Part shown: piece by piece, positions 44,582 through 54,266 of the stretch
Position numbering within the stretch: the stretch's first letter is position 1
Layout: every line of letters starts with the position of its first letter
NCBI GenBank assembly: GCA_039817415.1
Contig: JBCBVV010000032.1
Span: forward strand, 1-64,000
Source: JALEFZ01 sp039817415
GTDB taxonomy: Bacteria > Bacteroidota > Bacteroidia > J057
Reading direction: 5' to 3'
DNA: 64,000 nucleotides
Program-made: the position numbers and the translations under genes
Notes under the pieces: model-generated
Told to the model about the DNA's origin: nothing
Seen by the model: only the letters and a program-made list of their open reading frames with translations
Database searches by the model: none

Positions 44582-47500
44582 ATGACTACAAACTACAGCA
44601 AACGATGGCAGCTGCATATATTCACTACTGTGGTAGGGATGCTAGCCATGTCCTTAGGAATTGCGCAAAATCAGGTCTCCGGGACTATAACAGATCTGGA
44701 TGGAACTCCCTTGGTGGGTGTGAGTGTATTCTACCAGTCCTCTACAGAGGGAATTCTCTCAAATGGAGATGGTACCTATACGATCGATCTTCCTGCAAGA
44801 GCGGATAGCTTAATTTTTTCCTACTTAGGATATAAGAAGGAGGAAAGATGGATTTCTGCTGCAAATAGCGCCATAACATTGGATGTCCAATTGTCCCCCC
44901 AAGCTTTGTCTACAGACGAAGTGGTTGTGGTAGGATATGGAGTCCAACGAAAAAGTGATCTTACTGGATCTATTTCTTCAGTAGATGCAGAAGAAATTCA
45001 ACGCATTCCTACGCCAAATCTAGGGCAAGCCCTTCAAGGGAAGGTCGCTGGTGTCCAGATTACACCAAGCTCAGGTGCACCAGGGGCAGGGGCGATTATC
45101 CGAATCCGTGGGGTAGGAACCTTGAACAATGCTTCTCCCTTATTTGTGGTGGATGGTATGTTGACCGACAACATCGATTTCCTCAACCTAAATGATGTCT
45201 CCTCAGTGGAGGTCTTAAAGGATGCTTCTGCAACGGCTATTTATGGCTCAAGAGGAGCAAATGGGGTGATTATCATTAGCACAAACAAAGGAACTGCTGG
45301 CCCTACTCAATTCTCAGTCAATAGTTATTATGGCATACAGGAGATCACCAATTTTATCGACTTGACAAATGCACAGGAATACGCCATTCTTTCTAATGAA
45401 CTGGCGATGAATGACGGAAGGCCAGAGGTTTTTGAAGACCCTTTGATCTTTGGGGAAGGGACAAATTGGCAGGATGAGATTTACCAAAGAGCCCCTATTC
45501 AGAATTATCAAATTGCGGCGAATGGAGGCAATGAGAAGGTGAATTTTAATATCTCAGCTGATTTCTTTAGCCAAGAGGGTATCATAAAGGGATCGAAATA
45601 TGATCGGGCTACCTTGCGTATCAACAACCAGTATAAGCTGACAAAAAATATTCGTCTCGGTCATAACCTAGCGTTTAGCTATATCGCCAATGAGAATGCG
45701 GCAGGGGTAGTAGGAAATGCTTACCGATCAGACCCTACTGTACCGGTTGTAGATAGCCTCGGAAATTTTGGCAATACCTCCGTTCGTGCGTCTACCGCCA
45801 ATCCCGTCGCCCAAATCGAATTCAACAACAACTTCGGTCGAGCTTTGAGATCGTTGGGAAATGTCTATTTGGAAATGGACTTCCTCAAGGATTTTACCTT
45901 CAGGTCGAATCTGGGCCTTGATGGGGAAGCTTTTCAAACTAAAAATTTCACCCCTGTTTTCTTCGTTTCTTCCATTCAACAAAATGATACCAACGTCATC
46001 AGCGTAGGGGCAGGCTATAATGGAAGTCTGCTGTGGGAAAATACCCTGACCTATTCCAAAGAATGGGAAAAACATAGATTGAATGTGTTGGGAGGCGTAA
46101 CGGCTCAGTCCTTTCGCTCAGAAAACCTAGGAGGTTCAAGAAGAAATGTAGCAGAGGAGGACGCAAACTTCTATTTCCTGAGTTCCGGTCAGCTCAATGG
46201 TCAAACCAATTTTAACTCTGCCTTCGAATGGGCGATGTTGTCCTATCTGGCTAGAGTGAATTATACCTTCGATAACCGCTACCTATTTACTGCCAGTTTT
46301 CGAGCGGATGGATCTTCTAGATTCGGGGTCAACAATCGCTACGGATATTTCCCTTCATTTGCTGCAGGATGGAACATCCATGAGGAGCGTTTCTTTTCTA
46401 ATGTTCCATTCATCAATAGACTGAAATTGAGAGCGAGTTGGGGGCAAATCGGAAATGATAAAATTGGAGCTTATGCAGGAATTCCTCAAGTAGATCGAGG
46501 CTTAGGAGCTGTTTTTGGTCCTGGAGAAATCCTGAACATTGGTGCCTCTATCATTAACCTATCCAATCCTGATATAAGATGGGAAGAGACATCTCAAACA
46601 GACATAGGGATAGAGTTGGGGGCCTTTGAGGATAAGTTGTTGGTGGAGGTCGATTATTACAGTCGAGTAACCAATGATATCCTCGTATCTGTTCCCATTC
46701 CCGATTATGTTGGCTCCCGTTCTGATCCAGTCATCAATGCCGCTAGGGTGCTGAATAGAGGCTGGGATGTCAACCTGAATTGGCGCCATCAAATTGGTGA
46801 TTTTGTTTATGGGATTGGAGGAGTAGCCTCGACTGTTTACAATGAAGTTTTGGCTTTGGGAGAAGGAAGGGAAGAAATCCTGGGCGGTGGTCTAGGGGTT
46901 GGGGGATTACTTGGAACCAGAACAGTAGTAGGCCAACCTATCGGTGCTTTCTATGGTTATCAGGTAGCTGGGGTCTTCCAGAACGAAGAGGAACTTTCAA
47001 CCCTCCCATCTGTAGGGATTGAACAGCCTGGAGATTTGCGTTTTGTAGACGTCAATGACGATGGGGAAATCACACCAGATGACAGAACCTTCTTGGGAAG
47101 TCCTATTCCTAACTTTGTCTATGGATTCAACCTGAGGCTAGGTTTTAAAGGATTGGAACTCACAGCCGATTTCAATGGACAAAGTGGGAATAAGCTCATC
47201 AATGCCAAGCAAATGGCAAGATTCGGGACACCTAATTTTGAGCGAGTTTACTTGGACAGATGGAATGGGGAAGGAAGCAGCAATACCGAACCTAGGGTAA
47301 CGAACGGTGGACACAATTATGAAGTTTCTGATCGCTTTATTTACGATGGTTCCTTTATGCGACTTCGCAACCTACAATTGAGCTATCAACTTCCTGCAAA
47401 AGCAAGCAGGGCCATTAGATTCAGCAACATTAGGTTGTTTATCAATGGAACCAACCTGATCACTTGGACGAATTATCCGGGTTACACGCCAGAAATCAGC

Positions 47501-47587
47501 AGTGGTTCGGTCATCAGCGTAGGAATTGACAATGGGCAGTATCCCATTGCAAAAGTATTTACGAGCGGTATTCAAGCTAATTTTTAA
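44582..47587 (+). CDS. susC: SusC-like TonB-dependent outer-membrane transporter
   Basis: The start is set at ATG 44582, which places the signal peptide (ending SLGIAQ) properly; an ATG at 44552 is upstream. The approximately 1000-residue protein has a carboxypeptidase-like N-terminal domain (QVSGTITDLDGTPLVGVSVFYQ), a TonB box region (ALSTDEVVVVGYGVQ) and a plug domain (VEVLKDASATAIYGSRGANGVIII). The 22-strand barrel ends with a terminal aromatic residue (GIQANF). It imports oligosaccharides with SusD. The stop overlaps the susD start. Confidence 0.96.
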   Translation: MTTNYSKRWQLHIFTTVVGMLAMSLGIAQNQVSGTITDLDGTPLVGVSVFYQSSTEGILSNGDGTYTIDLPARADSLIFSYLGYKKEERWISAANSAITLDVQLSPQALSTDEVVVVGYGVQRKSDLTGSISSVDAEEIQRIPTPNLGQALQGKVAGVQITPSSGAPGAGAIIRIRGVGTLNNASPLFVVDGMLTDNIDFLNLNDVSSVEVLKDASATAIYGSRGANGVIIISTNKGTAGPTQFSVNSYYGIQEITNFIDLTNAQEYAILSNELAMNDGRPEVFEDPLIFGEGTNWQDEIYQRAPIQNYQIAANGGNEKVNFNISADFFSQEGIIKGSKYDRATLRINNQYKLTKNIRLGHNLAFSYIANENAAGVVGNAYRSDPTVPVVDSLGNFGNTSVRASTANPVAQIEFNNNFGRALRSLGNVYLEMDFLKDFTFRSNLGLDGEAFQTKNFTPVFFVSSIQQNDTNVISVGAGYNGSLLWENTLTYSKEWEKHRLNVLGGVTAQSFRSENLGGSRRNVAEEDANFYFLSSGQLNGQTNFNSAFEWAMLSYLARVNYTFDNRYLFTASFRADGSSRFGVNNRYGYFPSFAAGWNIHEERFFSNVPFINRLKLRASWGQIGNDKIGAYAGIPQVDRGLGAVFGPGEILNIGASIINLSNPDIRWEETSQTDIGIELGAFEDKLLVEVDYYSRVTNDILVSVPIPDYVGSRSDPVINAARVLNRGWDVNLNWRHQIGDFVYGIGGVASTVYNEVLALGEGREEILGGGLGVGGLLGTRTVVGQPIGAFYGYQVAGVFQNEEELSTLPSVGIEQPGDLRFVDVNDDGEITPDDRTFLGSPIPNFVYGFNLRLGFKGLELTADFNGQSGNKLINAKQMARFGTPNFERVYLDRWNGEGSSNTEPRVTNGGHNYEVSDRFIYDGSFMRLRNLQLSYQLPAKASRAIRFSNIRLFINGTNLITWTNYPGYTPEISSGSVISVGIDNGQYPIAKVFTSGIQANF

Positions 47588-49077
47588 TGGAGAATTGTAT
47601 GACCAGCAGAATAAAAAACATCATCAATGGTTTGCTCCTAGGGCTTCTTATGCTAGGAGCAACAGCTTGCGAGGGCTTATTAGAAAAACAGCCCCTTGGC
47701 CAATTGACATCAAGCAACTTTTTCCAAACGGAAGAACATGCTGTCTGGGCTACCAATGCAGTGTACAATATCCTGAGAGATTGGGAAGTGCATGTATTCA
47801 GCTACATCGGCTTAACAGATATCATTTCAGATGATTCTGACAAGGGATCAACGCCTACGGATGCGAATTTCCTGTTGGAGATTGACAACCTGACCTTTAC
47901 CCCTTCCAATATTGCTTTCAGTGGTGTTTGGTCGGGTTATTATCAGGGAATTTACAGAGCAAACTTGGCCATTCAAGAGATTCCGAATATCGAGATGGAT
48001 GAGGATTTGAGGGATAGATTACTGGGGGAATGCAAATTCTTACGGGCTTATTTCTACTTTAAGTTGGTGAGGTGGTTCGGAGATATCCCCTTGATCACGG
48101 CTCCGCTAGAACCCAGCGAATACCAGCAATCCAATACGCCAGTTGCGGAAGTCTATGCACAAATTGAGCAGGACTTGATGGAGGCGATTGGGGTTCTTCC
48201 CCTTCGTTCTCAATATGCCTCTTCAGACTTAGGGAGAGTAACAAAAGGGGCTGCAGAAGGGCTATTGGCTAAAGTTTACCTGACACAGGAGGATTTTGCC
48301 AATGCAGAAACTTACGCCTTGAGTGTGATCAATTCAGGTGAGTATGCTTTGTTAGAGCGCTATGGGGATATCTTTCAACCTAAGGGTGAAAACTCCTCCG
48401 GTTCCCTTTTCGAAGTTCAAGCTACTGCACTGGAAACGGGGGGTGCAGGTTCACAATACAATGAAGTTCAAGGCGTAAGGGGAACCCCTAACCTAGGCTG
48501 GGGCTTTAACCGCCCTTCAGATGACCTCATTGTGAGCTATGAGCCTGGTGATCCAAGAAGAGAAGCTACCGTGCTGTATCCCGGAGAGGTGTTGCCAGAT
48601 GGTTCGGCTCGTGTAGATGACAATCCCAACATCGTCAATGAGCGCTACAACCAAAAAGCCTGGGTCCCCGAACATGCAGGCGGAAACGGAAATGGACCTG
48701 GAAACATCCGTATCCTTCGCTATGCAGATGTCCTCTTGATGGCAGCCGAAGCCTTGAATGAAAATGGGAAATCCGCAGATGCCCTTCCCTACCTCAATAG
48801 GGTTAGAGAACGAGCACGCCAAGGCTTATCTGGCATCCTGCCTGATATCATGGAAATCGATCAAAATGCCTTGAGAGAATTGATTTGGAAGGAAAGACGC
48901 ATCGAATTGGCGATGGAGCAACAGCGATGGTTTGACCTCAAAAGGCAAGGAAGATTGTCTGAAAAAATGAAGGCAGTAGGAAAGGAATTTGTAGATGGCC
49001 GACATGAGCTGATGCCGATTCCGCAGCGAGAGATAGATCTGAGTGGTGGGGAGTTGCAGCAGAATCAGGGATATTAA
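47587..49077 (+). CDS. susD: SusD/RagB-like glycan-binding lipoprotein
   Basis: A 496-residue protein (ATG 47587 overlapping the SusC stop; ATG 47599 is an alternative) with lipoprotein signal GLLLGLLMLGATAC. SusD hallmarks are YQGIYRANLAIQEIP, LLGECKFLRAYFYFKLVRWFGDIPLI, ILRYADVLLMAAEALNE and ELIWKERRIELAMEQQRWFDLKR. It forms the lid of the SusC channel and captures the oligosaccharide at the cell surface. The conserved pairing confirms the locus as a PUL. Confidence 0.96.
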   Translation: MENCMTSRIKNIINGLLLGLLMLGATACEGLLEKQPLGQLTSSNFFQTEEHAVWATNAVYNILRDWEVHVFSYIGLTDIISDDSDKGSTPTDANFLLEIDNLTFTPSNIAFSGVWSGYYQGIYRANLAIQEIPNIEMDEDLRDRLLGECKFLRAYFYFKLVRWFGDIPLITAPLEPSEYQQSNTPVAEVYAQIEQDLMEAIGVLPLRSQYASSDLGRVTKGAAEGLLAKVYLTQEDFANAETYALSVINSGEYALLERYGDIFQPKGENSSGSLFEVQATALETGGAGSQYNEVQGVRGTPNLGWGFNRPSDDLIVSYEPGDPRREATVLYPGEVLPDGSARVDDNPNIVNERYNQKAWVPEHAGGNGNGPGNIRILRYADVLLMAAEALNENGKSADALPYLNRVRERARQGLSGILPDIMEIDQNALRELIWKERRIELAMEQQRWFDLKRQGRLSEKMKAVGKEFVDGRHELMPIPQREIDLSGGELQQNQGY

Positions 49078-49082
49078 CATAA

Positions 49083-49109
49083 TTGTGGCCAGTTAGAAAC
49101 TGGCCACAA
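49083..49109. terminator. Perfect 12-bp hairpin between convergent genes
   Basis: TTGTGGCCAGTT (49083-49094) pairs perfectly with AACTGGCCACAA (49098-49109), with loop AGA, 5 bases after the SusD stop. It has no long T-run and probably ends both the PUL and, from the other side, the convergent gene. Confidence 0.7.
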
Positions 49110-49157
49110 CCTTATCGTGATAATGTATTGGACCAAGTTAACTGGTCCCAAATTGGC

Positions 49158-52100
49158 TCAATCCTCTGAAATTCCTTGTCCCTCAATCCAAGGTGCACCA
49201 GCCTTCATGAGGTCAGCTTCAATCTTGGGTAGGACATCATCCACAATTTCCTTAATAGGTCCCTTTAGGGCAGCCAGTTCTTTCTGTCCCAAGGCCAACA
49301 TATCCTTATGCATTTGGCTTGGACCATAGGTGCTGCTCATCGAGCGCCTAGCTACGGAATAGCGGCTCCATGGACCTGGAGCTGAACGTTCCCCAATTTC
49401 TCCTTTGACCCCACTGCTTCCCATCTTCATTTCAAGGTCCATCAATTGTTGTTTGGCATCATATAGACGCGTAAACAACTCCTTATTTTCCTCGCTGGTG
49501 CGGTTCAAAGCAGTATACATAGCGTTAACCTTAGACATGCTCTTTCTGAGCGTCGTGCTGGTAGCTGTCATGTCTTGCTGGAATTCTTGCAAACTTTCTC
49601 TGAAGGCTACAATTTCTTCCATAGAGGCTCCCGGAAGGGCACCCTTTCTCAATGGCTTTACCTCAAATGACTTAGGCTCAGTTAGATCTGTCATCTTGCC
49701 ATCAACCAATTTGGATAGGGTAACGGTATAGGTTCCGGGTGTGGACATCATGCCACCTCCTCTTCTTCCTCTTCCTCTTTGGCCTTGCTCCAAGCGAACC
49801 CCGTCTTTGGAGGCGTACATCAGGTTCCAACTGACTCGATTGATCCCTTTTTTATTTCTACCCTTGACCTTGTTGACGATCTGGCCATTGGCATCCTTGA
49901 TCGTCAGGATAATTTGGGGCTTTTCTTGTCTGCTTTCCTTCTCTAAAGCATCCCAGCCCGGGAAAGGAATGTCCTCACCATTCTTTGCCAGTTTTTTCTC
50001 AGCCTTCATCCGCTGCTGCTTTAGTGTCTTGATATCATCCCTTAGATAGTAGGTGAAGACAGCGCCAAAGGGAGGATTCTCAGCTACATATTTGCCTGTT
50101 CCTTGCGAACTCACCAAAGATCGCGGCTTGTACCAAAGGGCGTCTTTGATGTCAAATATGTGAGCATCTTGTGCAAAGGTTTCGGCAGATAAATTTCTCA
50201 AGGGACTGATATCATCTAGGACGAAAAAACTTCTTCCGAATGAGGCCCCAACCAAGTCATTTTCTCTTCTCTGAATGGTAATATCTCTAAAGGAAATTGT
50301 AGGCAAACCACCCTTGAACTTAATCCAAGAATCTCCCCCGTTGTGGGTGAAATAAATTCCATATTCTGTGGCTAAGAATAATAGATTTGGATCAACATGG
50401 TCTTGTACAATTCTCCAAATCAAGGTTCTATCAGGAATATTGGAGCTGATGGAAGTCCATGTCTTACCTCGGTTAGTACTTTTGAGTACATAAGGTTTGA
50501 AGTCGCCTTCTTTGTGATTGTCTAGACAGAGATAAACCGTACTGGCATCAAATAGGTCTGCGCGAATGTCATTCACAAAAGCTCTTGCTGGAACATCCTT
50601 GATATCGCCCAGCATGATTTTGCGCCAATTTTTACCCCCATCTTCTGTTACCTGAACAATGCCATCATCTGTACCTGCGTAAATGATATTTTCATCCTTA
50701 GGAGATTCGCCCAAAGAAGTAATCGTATTGTAATTGGACATGGCACGTACGTCCCAGGCATTGTCCCAACTTTGGGTTCCTCCCATGATAGGCAGGCTGA
50801 TTCTTTCTTCATCCCTTGTCAAGTCGCCAGAAATGGCCTCCCAACTATCGCCACGGTTGGTTGAGCGCCACACTCTTGAAGAAGCGAAATACAGCCTGGC
50901 AGGATCAAAGGAACTGACCAAAATAGGCGCATCCCAGTTGTATCTTTCATAATCTTCCCCTTCTCCGGGTTGAGGTTGTACCAGTACTTGTTCGCCTGTA
51001 ATCTGGTCGATCCTGTGAAGGCCTCCTTGCTGCGTTTCTGCGTAGGTAATATTCGGATTGCCGGGTTCAATGGCGGATTGATGTCCGTCTGCGAAAAGCG
51101 TCTTCCACCAGTCTGCATTTCTGATTCCGTGTTCGTTGTCAGTTCTGGAAGGACCGCCATGCGAACCATTGTCTTGCGTCCCTCCATAAATGTTGTAGAA
51201 GGGTTCGGAATCATCAACTGCCAATTTATAATATTGGGTAATGGGCATGTTGTCGATGAATCGCCAGTTTTCAGCCAAGTCAAGGCTCTCGTAAAGACCT
51301 CCGTCGGTTCCTACCAAGATGTAATTGGGATCGTCTTTTTTGAAGGCAATAGCATGGCTATCGGAGTGCATGCCCTTACGCTTTAAGGGGCGATAAGTCT
51401 TGAAGTGGTCATCGCTGGTCAACATGCTGTTGTTGGCGAGGTAGAGCCTTCCCTCCTTATGTGGAGAAGCGTAGAGTTCCTGATAATAGTGAGGGCCTGT
51501 TCCGCCTGCAACTGCGTCGGATTGTTTGACCCAGGTTTTGCCTCGGTTTTCAGACATGAAAATGCCTCCCTTGGTACGGAGGAGTTCGATAGCTGCGTAG
51601 ATTCTATCTGGATTTTGAGGGGAAATGGCCAAGCCAATCTTTCCTTTGTTGACATTGGGGATACCCGACTTGAGTTCTTCCCATGTTTCGCCTCCGTCTG
51701 TACTTCTGTGGATGCCTGATCCAGGACCACCGCCTAAGTAAGCAGCTACGGTTCTGTGTCTTTGCCAGGTGGCGGCATACATCCAATTGGGATCACGTGG
51801 GTCAAGGACAATATCTGTTACCCCTGTCCATTCCTCGTCTCCAAGGACTTTCTTCCAGTTTTCTCCTCCATCGGTGGACTTGTACAAGCCTCTTTCTCCT
51901 CCTTTGTTCCAAAGGGGACCTTGAACGGCGACCCATATAACATCTGAGTTTTCTGGATGAATGGCGATTTTGGAAATATGTTCTGAGGCTTTGAGGCCCA
52001 TGTTTTTCCAAGTTTTCCCATTGTCTTCGCTTTTGTAGATGCCATCGCCATAACCAACGTGGCGGCCACCAACATTTTCACCTGTTCCTACCCAAATTGT

Positions 52101-52406
52101 ATGGGGATTGCTTGGATCAATGGTGATACAGCCAATGGAGTAGGTAGGTTGGTTGTCGAAGATGGGTTTCCAGGTGGTTCCGCCGTTTTCTGTCTTCCAA
52201 ACACCTCCAGAACCAACGGCTACATACCAGGTATTTTCATTATCGGGATGAAAGGCAATGTCTGCAATTCTACCTGAGGTGAAGGCAGGACCGACATTAC
52301 GGAATTTCATGCCTGCGAATGTTTTTGCATTCATGGGGTCATCCTGTCCCCAGCAGCAAGCTACAGCTAGTAGGAAGCTGAGCATCACAGCAGCGATTTT
52401 TCTCAT
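49158..52406 (-). CDS. Secreted BNR/sortilin-like repeat protein
   Basis: A 1082-residue protein with signal peptide MRKIAAVMLSFLLAVACCWGQ. Residues 30-700 hold many BNR/Asp-box-type propeller repeats (GVYKSTDNGKTW-like: KSEDNGKTWKNM, KSTDGGENWKKV, RSTDGGETWEEL, STNRGDSWEAI, VTEDGGKNWRKI). The last 350 residues contain a strand domain (IILTIKDANGQIVNKVKGRNKKGINRVSWNL) and a helical end. It is of the type annotated as VPS10/sortilin or WD40/BNR glycosyl hydrolase in Bacteroidota; no sialidase active-site residues are claimed. It is convergent with the PUL and not clearly part of it. Confidence 0.88.
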   Translation of the reverse strand: MRKIAAVMLSFLLAVACCWGQDDPMNAKTFAGMKFRNVGPAFTSGRIADIAFHPDNENTWYVAVGSGGVWKTENGGTTWKPIFDNQPTYSIGCITIDPSNPHTIWVGTGENVGGRHVGYGDGIYKSEDNGKTWKNMGLKASEHISKIAIHPENSDVIWVAVQGPLWNKGGERGLYKSTDGGENWKKVLGDEEWTGVTDIVLDPRDPNWMYAATWQRHRTVAAYLGGGPGSGIHRSTDGGETWEELKSGIPNVNKGKIGLAISPQNPDRIYAAIELLRTKGGIFMSENRGKTWVKQSDAVAGGTGPHYYQELYASPHKEGRLYLANNSMLTSDDHFKTYRPLKRKGMHSDSHAIAFKKDDPNYILVGTDGGLYESLDLAENWRFIDNMPITQYYKLAVDDSEPFYNIYGGTQDNGSHGGPSRTDNEHGIRNADWWKTLFADGHQSAIEPGNPNITYAETQQGGLHRIDQITGEQVLVQPQPGEGEDYERYNWDAPILVSSFDPARLYFASSRVWRSTNRGDSWEAISGDLTRDEERISLPIMGGTQSWDNAWDVRAMSNYNTITSLGESPKDENIIYAGTDDGIVQVTEDGGKNWRKIMLGDIKDVPARAFVNDIRADLFDASTVYLCLDNHKEGDFKPYVLKSTNRGKTWTSISSNIPDRTLIWRIVQDHVDPNLLFLATEYGIYFTHNGGDSWIKFKGGLPTISFRDITIQRRENDLVGASFGRSFFVLDDISPLRNLSAETFAQDAHIFDIKDALWYKPRSLVSSQGTGKYVAENPPFGAVFTYYLRDDIKTLKQQRMKAEKKLAKNGEDIPFPGWDALEKESRQEKPQIILTIKDANGQIVNKVKGRNKKGINRVSWNLMYASKDGVRLEQGQRGRGRRGGGMMSTPGTYTVTLSKLVDGKMTDLTEPKSFEVKPLRKGALPGASMEEIVAFRESLQEFQQDMTATSTTLRKSMSKVNAMYTALNRTSEENKELFTRLYDAKQQLMDLEMKMGSSGVKGEIGERSAPGPWSRYSVARRSMSSTYGPSQMHKDMLALGQKELAALKGPIKEIVDDVLPKIEADLMKAGAPWIEGQGISED

Positions 52407-52462
52407 AGTAATTTAGGTTGGAGTGTTACTGAAGCTAGAAGATATAGAAATCGAATGAGTTT

Positions 52463-52681
52463 TTGGCAGAGGGTGCTGACTTTTCAAATGTTCGAACCCT
52501 TGATGCATGGGGGGGGACAGGCTATGACCTACCCTTTCCAAGTATTGGGGCTGGGGTCAGAGTATATCATAAGGGAACGTATAGAGAAATTCTATTCAAC
52601 AAGGCTGGAACCCACTTTGTGATATTCCCCGATCCTATTCAGCAGGAAAAAGTTTATCAAATCGGATTTGAAGAGATGTAA
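52463..52681 (+). pseudogene. C-terminal remnant of an unrecognised gene
   Basis: A 72-residue open frame with protein-like composition (DLPFPSIGAGVRVYHKGTYR, then AGTHFVIFPDPIQQEKVYQIGFEEM). It has no proper start (TTG), no signal and no upstream context, so it looks like the tail of a longer, deleted gene. I cannot name the family. It sits at the edge between the PUL side and the accessory region. Confidence 0.4.
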
Positions 52682-52798
52682 GATGAAATGGGAAGGTAGA
52701 AGGGGGATAAGCTATATTCTCATCTTTCTGTCTTCCTTATTTGGCGTTGGTGGTAGGAGATTATATTTTTCTGGTCAATCTGCCAATATGAAGGCATC

Positions 52799-53590
52799 AT
52801 GAAATACTATTGTTTAAGTTTGGGTCTTTTATTGATGATTATATCAATGAGAGGACAGGACACGAATATGTGGCAGCCTGATTCTACATATGCTTTAAAG
52901 AAAGTGAAACGTATATATGTGTATAAAAATACTAAGAAGGATTTATCAGAAATTGTAGACTTTGATGAAAAAGGTAGGCGATCTCGGTCTATAAAATACA
53001 GGGGTTCGTCTAATAGGTTATCTCGGAAGCGCAAAGACTATGTTAGAATTAATCTTTATAGCTATGACTCTTTTGACAGAATAACAAAAATCGCGGATTC
53101 ACTTGGAAGTGATTATACTTCCTTTATCTATGGAAAAAAGGGAAAGTTGATTTCTTCATTTGAGAAATTTGACAATGCCATATTCGAAACCGTTTATTAT
53201 TATAACCCATATAGATCGGTAAGAAGAAAGATGTTAAATGGCAAACTATTAGAAGAGTTGACAGAAGAATATGATAAAAATTTTTATGTCAGCAGATTCT
53301 ATAAGGTTGAGTTTAAGCCTAAGATGAAAAAAATTACAGATTCCATTAATGGTAGAATAAATACTACTGCCTACCGTGATTATAACGACTGGGAAAGACA
53401 AGACGGTGAAAAGACTTTTGATAATGAGTTCGACAGTTCAGGAAGATTAGTTAGTTCATGGACCAAGTCTGTTTTTTTGGAGGGAAGAGTTTTTGAGACT
53501 TATTTGCAATACAAGTACTACAAAAATGGTTTGCTTAAACGTGTGGTAGGATACGTTCCTATATTTTACAAGTACGAATTCTACGAATAA
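52799..53590 (+). CDS. Secreted YD-repeat-like protein
   Basis: A 263-residue protein with signal peptide MKYYCLSLGLLLMIISMRGQ. The body repeats a short pattern of the YD/RHS kind (EIVDFDEKGRRSRSIKYRG, INLYSYDSFDRITKIADS, SFIYGKKGKLISSF, NEFDSSGRLVSSWTKS, LQYKYYKNGLLKRVV). It is therefore a small beta-strand repeat protein at the envelope. It is AT-rich and has no operon partner. The function is unknown; similar small proteins are often orphan envelope or immunity-type products. Confidence 0.6.
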   Translation: MKYYCLSLGLLLMIISMRGQDTNMWQPDSTYALKKVKRIYVYKNTKKDLSEIVDFDEKGRRSRSIKYRGSSNRLSRKRKDYVRINLYSYDSFDRITKIADSLGSDYTSFIYGKKGKLISSFEKFDNAIFETVYYYNPYRSVRRKMLNGKLLEELTEEYDKNFYVSRFYKVEFKPKMKKITDSINGRINTTAYRDYNDWERQDGEKTFDNEFDSSGRLVSSWTKSVFLEGRVFETYLQYKYYKNGLLKRVVGYVPIFYKYEFYE

Positions 53591-53756
53591 TATAGAAAAG
53601 CTTCCTAATTATCGAGTCTTACCCCTTAGCTGCTTCCGGTTTGTTAAAAGATTGACCCAAAACGGAATCATGAGACTATTGATTAGCTGGTATATCATCT
53701 TGTGGCTAACTCAATATCCCTTTTTCTAAGACAAACGAATTTAGGATTCGCATCCC

Positions 53757-54246
53757 TCACCCCTTCCAACTCTCCCGATCCAAACTCCGATATTGAATCG
53801 CCTCTGCCACATGGCTGGCTTCCACCTTGGGGCTTCCTGCTAGGTCGGCTATGGTGCGACTCACCTTTAAGATGCGATCATAAGCCCTGGCTGATAAGTC
53901 TAACTTCTTCATCGCGGTCTTTAGCAAATCCTTTCCCGGTATATCTAACTGACAGTACTCCCTGACCAATCTGGAAGGCATCATGGCATTGGCGTGGAGA
54001 GAGGGTTGATCTTTGAAGCGCTCCAACTGAATATCTCGGGCTTTCATCACACGTTCTCGAATGACTTCGCTCGATTCTCCCTTTTCCTTCGAAGCAATCT
54101 CATCAAAAGGAACTGGACTCACCTCAATGTGCATGTCAATACGGTCCATAAGGGGACCCGAAATTTTGTTGAAGTAGTTTTGAACCTGATGGGGCGAACA
54201 CACACAACTTCGCGTGGGATGATTGTAGTAGCCGCAGAGACAGGGT
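53757..54246 (-). pseudogene. comM: Truncated yifB/comM (Mg-chelatase-like AAA+ ATPase), C-terminal third only
   Basis: The minus strand encodes the C-terminal end of YifB/ComM. It begins abruptly at the zinc-like PCLCGYYNHPTRSCVCSP segment, then ISGPLMDRIDMHIEVSPVPF and the C-terminal helical domain (LDLSARAYDRILKVSRTIADLAGSPKVEASHVAEAIQYRSLDR). About 165 of roughly 510 residues remain; the AAA+ Walker motifs are missing. Homology stops at about 54246, 20 bases before the ATG of the divergent tandem-HTH gene. The intact protein promotes branch migration in natural transformation. This copy must be inactive unless the other part lies elsewhere. Confidence 0.85.
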
Positions 54247-54266
54247 TGCGTTCCCCTTTTGCAAAT

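Noticed and set aside
50734..52277. Several open frames of 70-150 codons opposite or out of frame with the BNR-repeat gene
   Set aside because: They arise from the repeated sequence of the real gene and overlap one another; none has protein family features.
53994..54266. Long N-terminal extension of the tandem-HTH gene
   Set aside because: It is the antisense of the yifB remnant, which has clear homology on the other strand; ATG 54267 is the better start.
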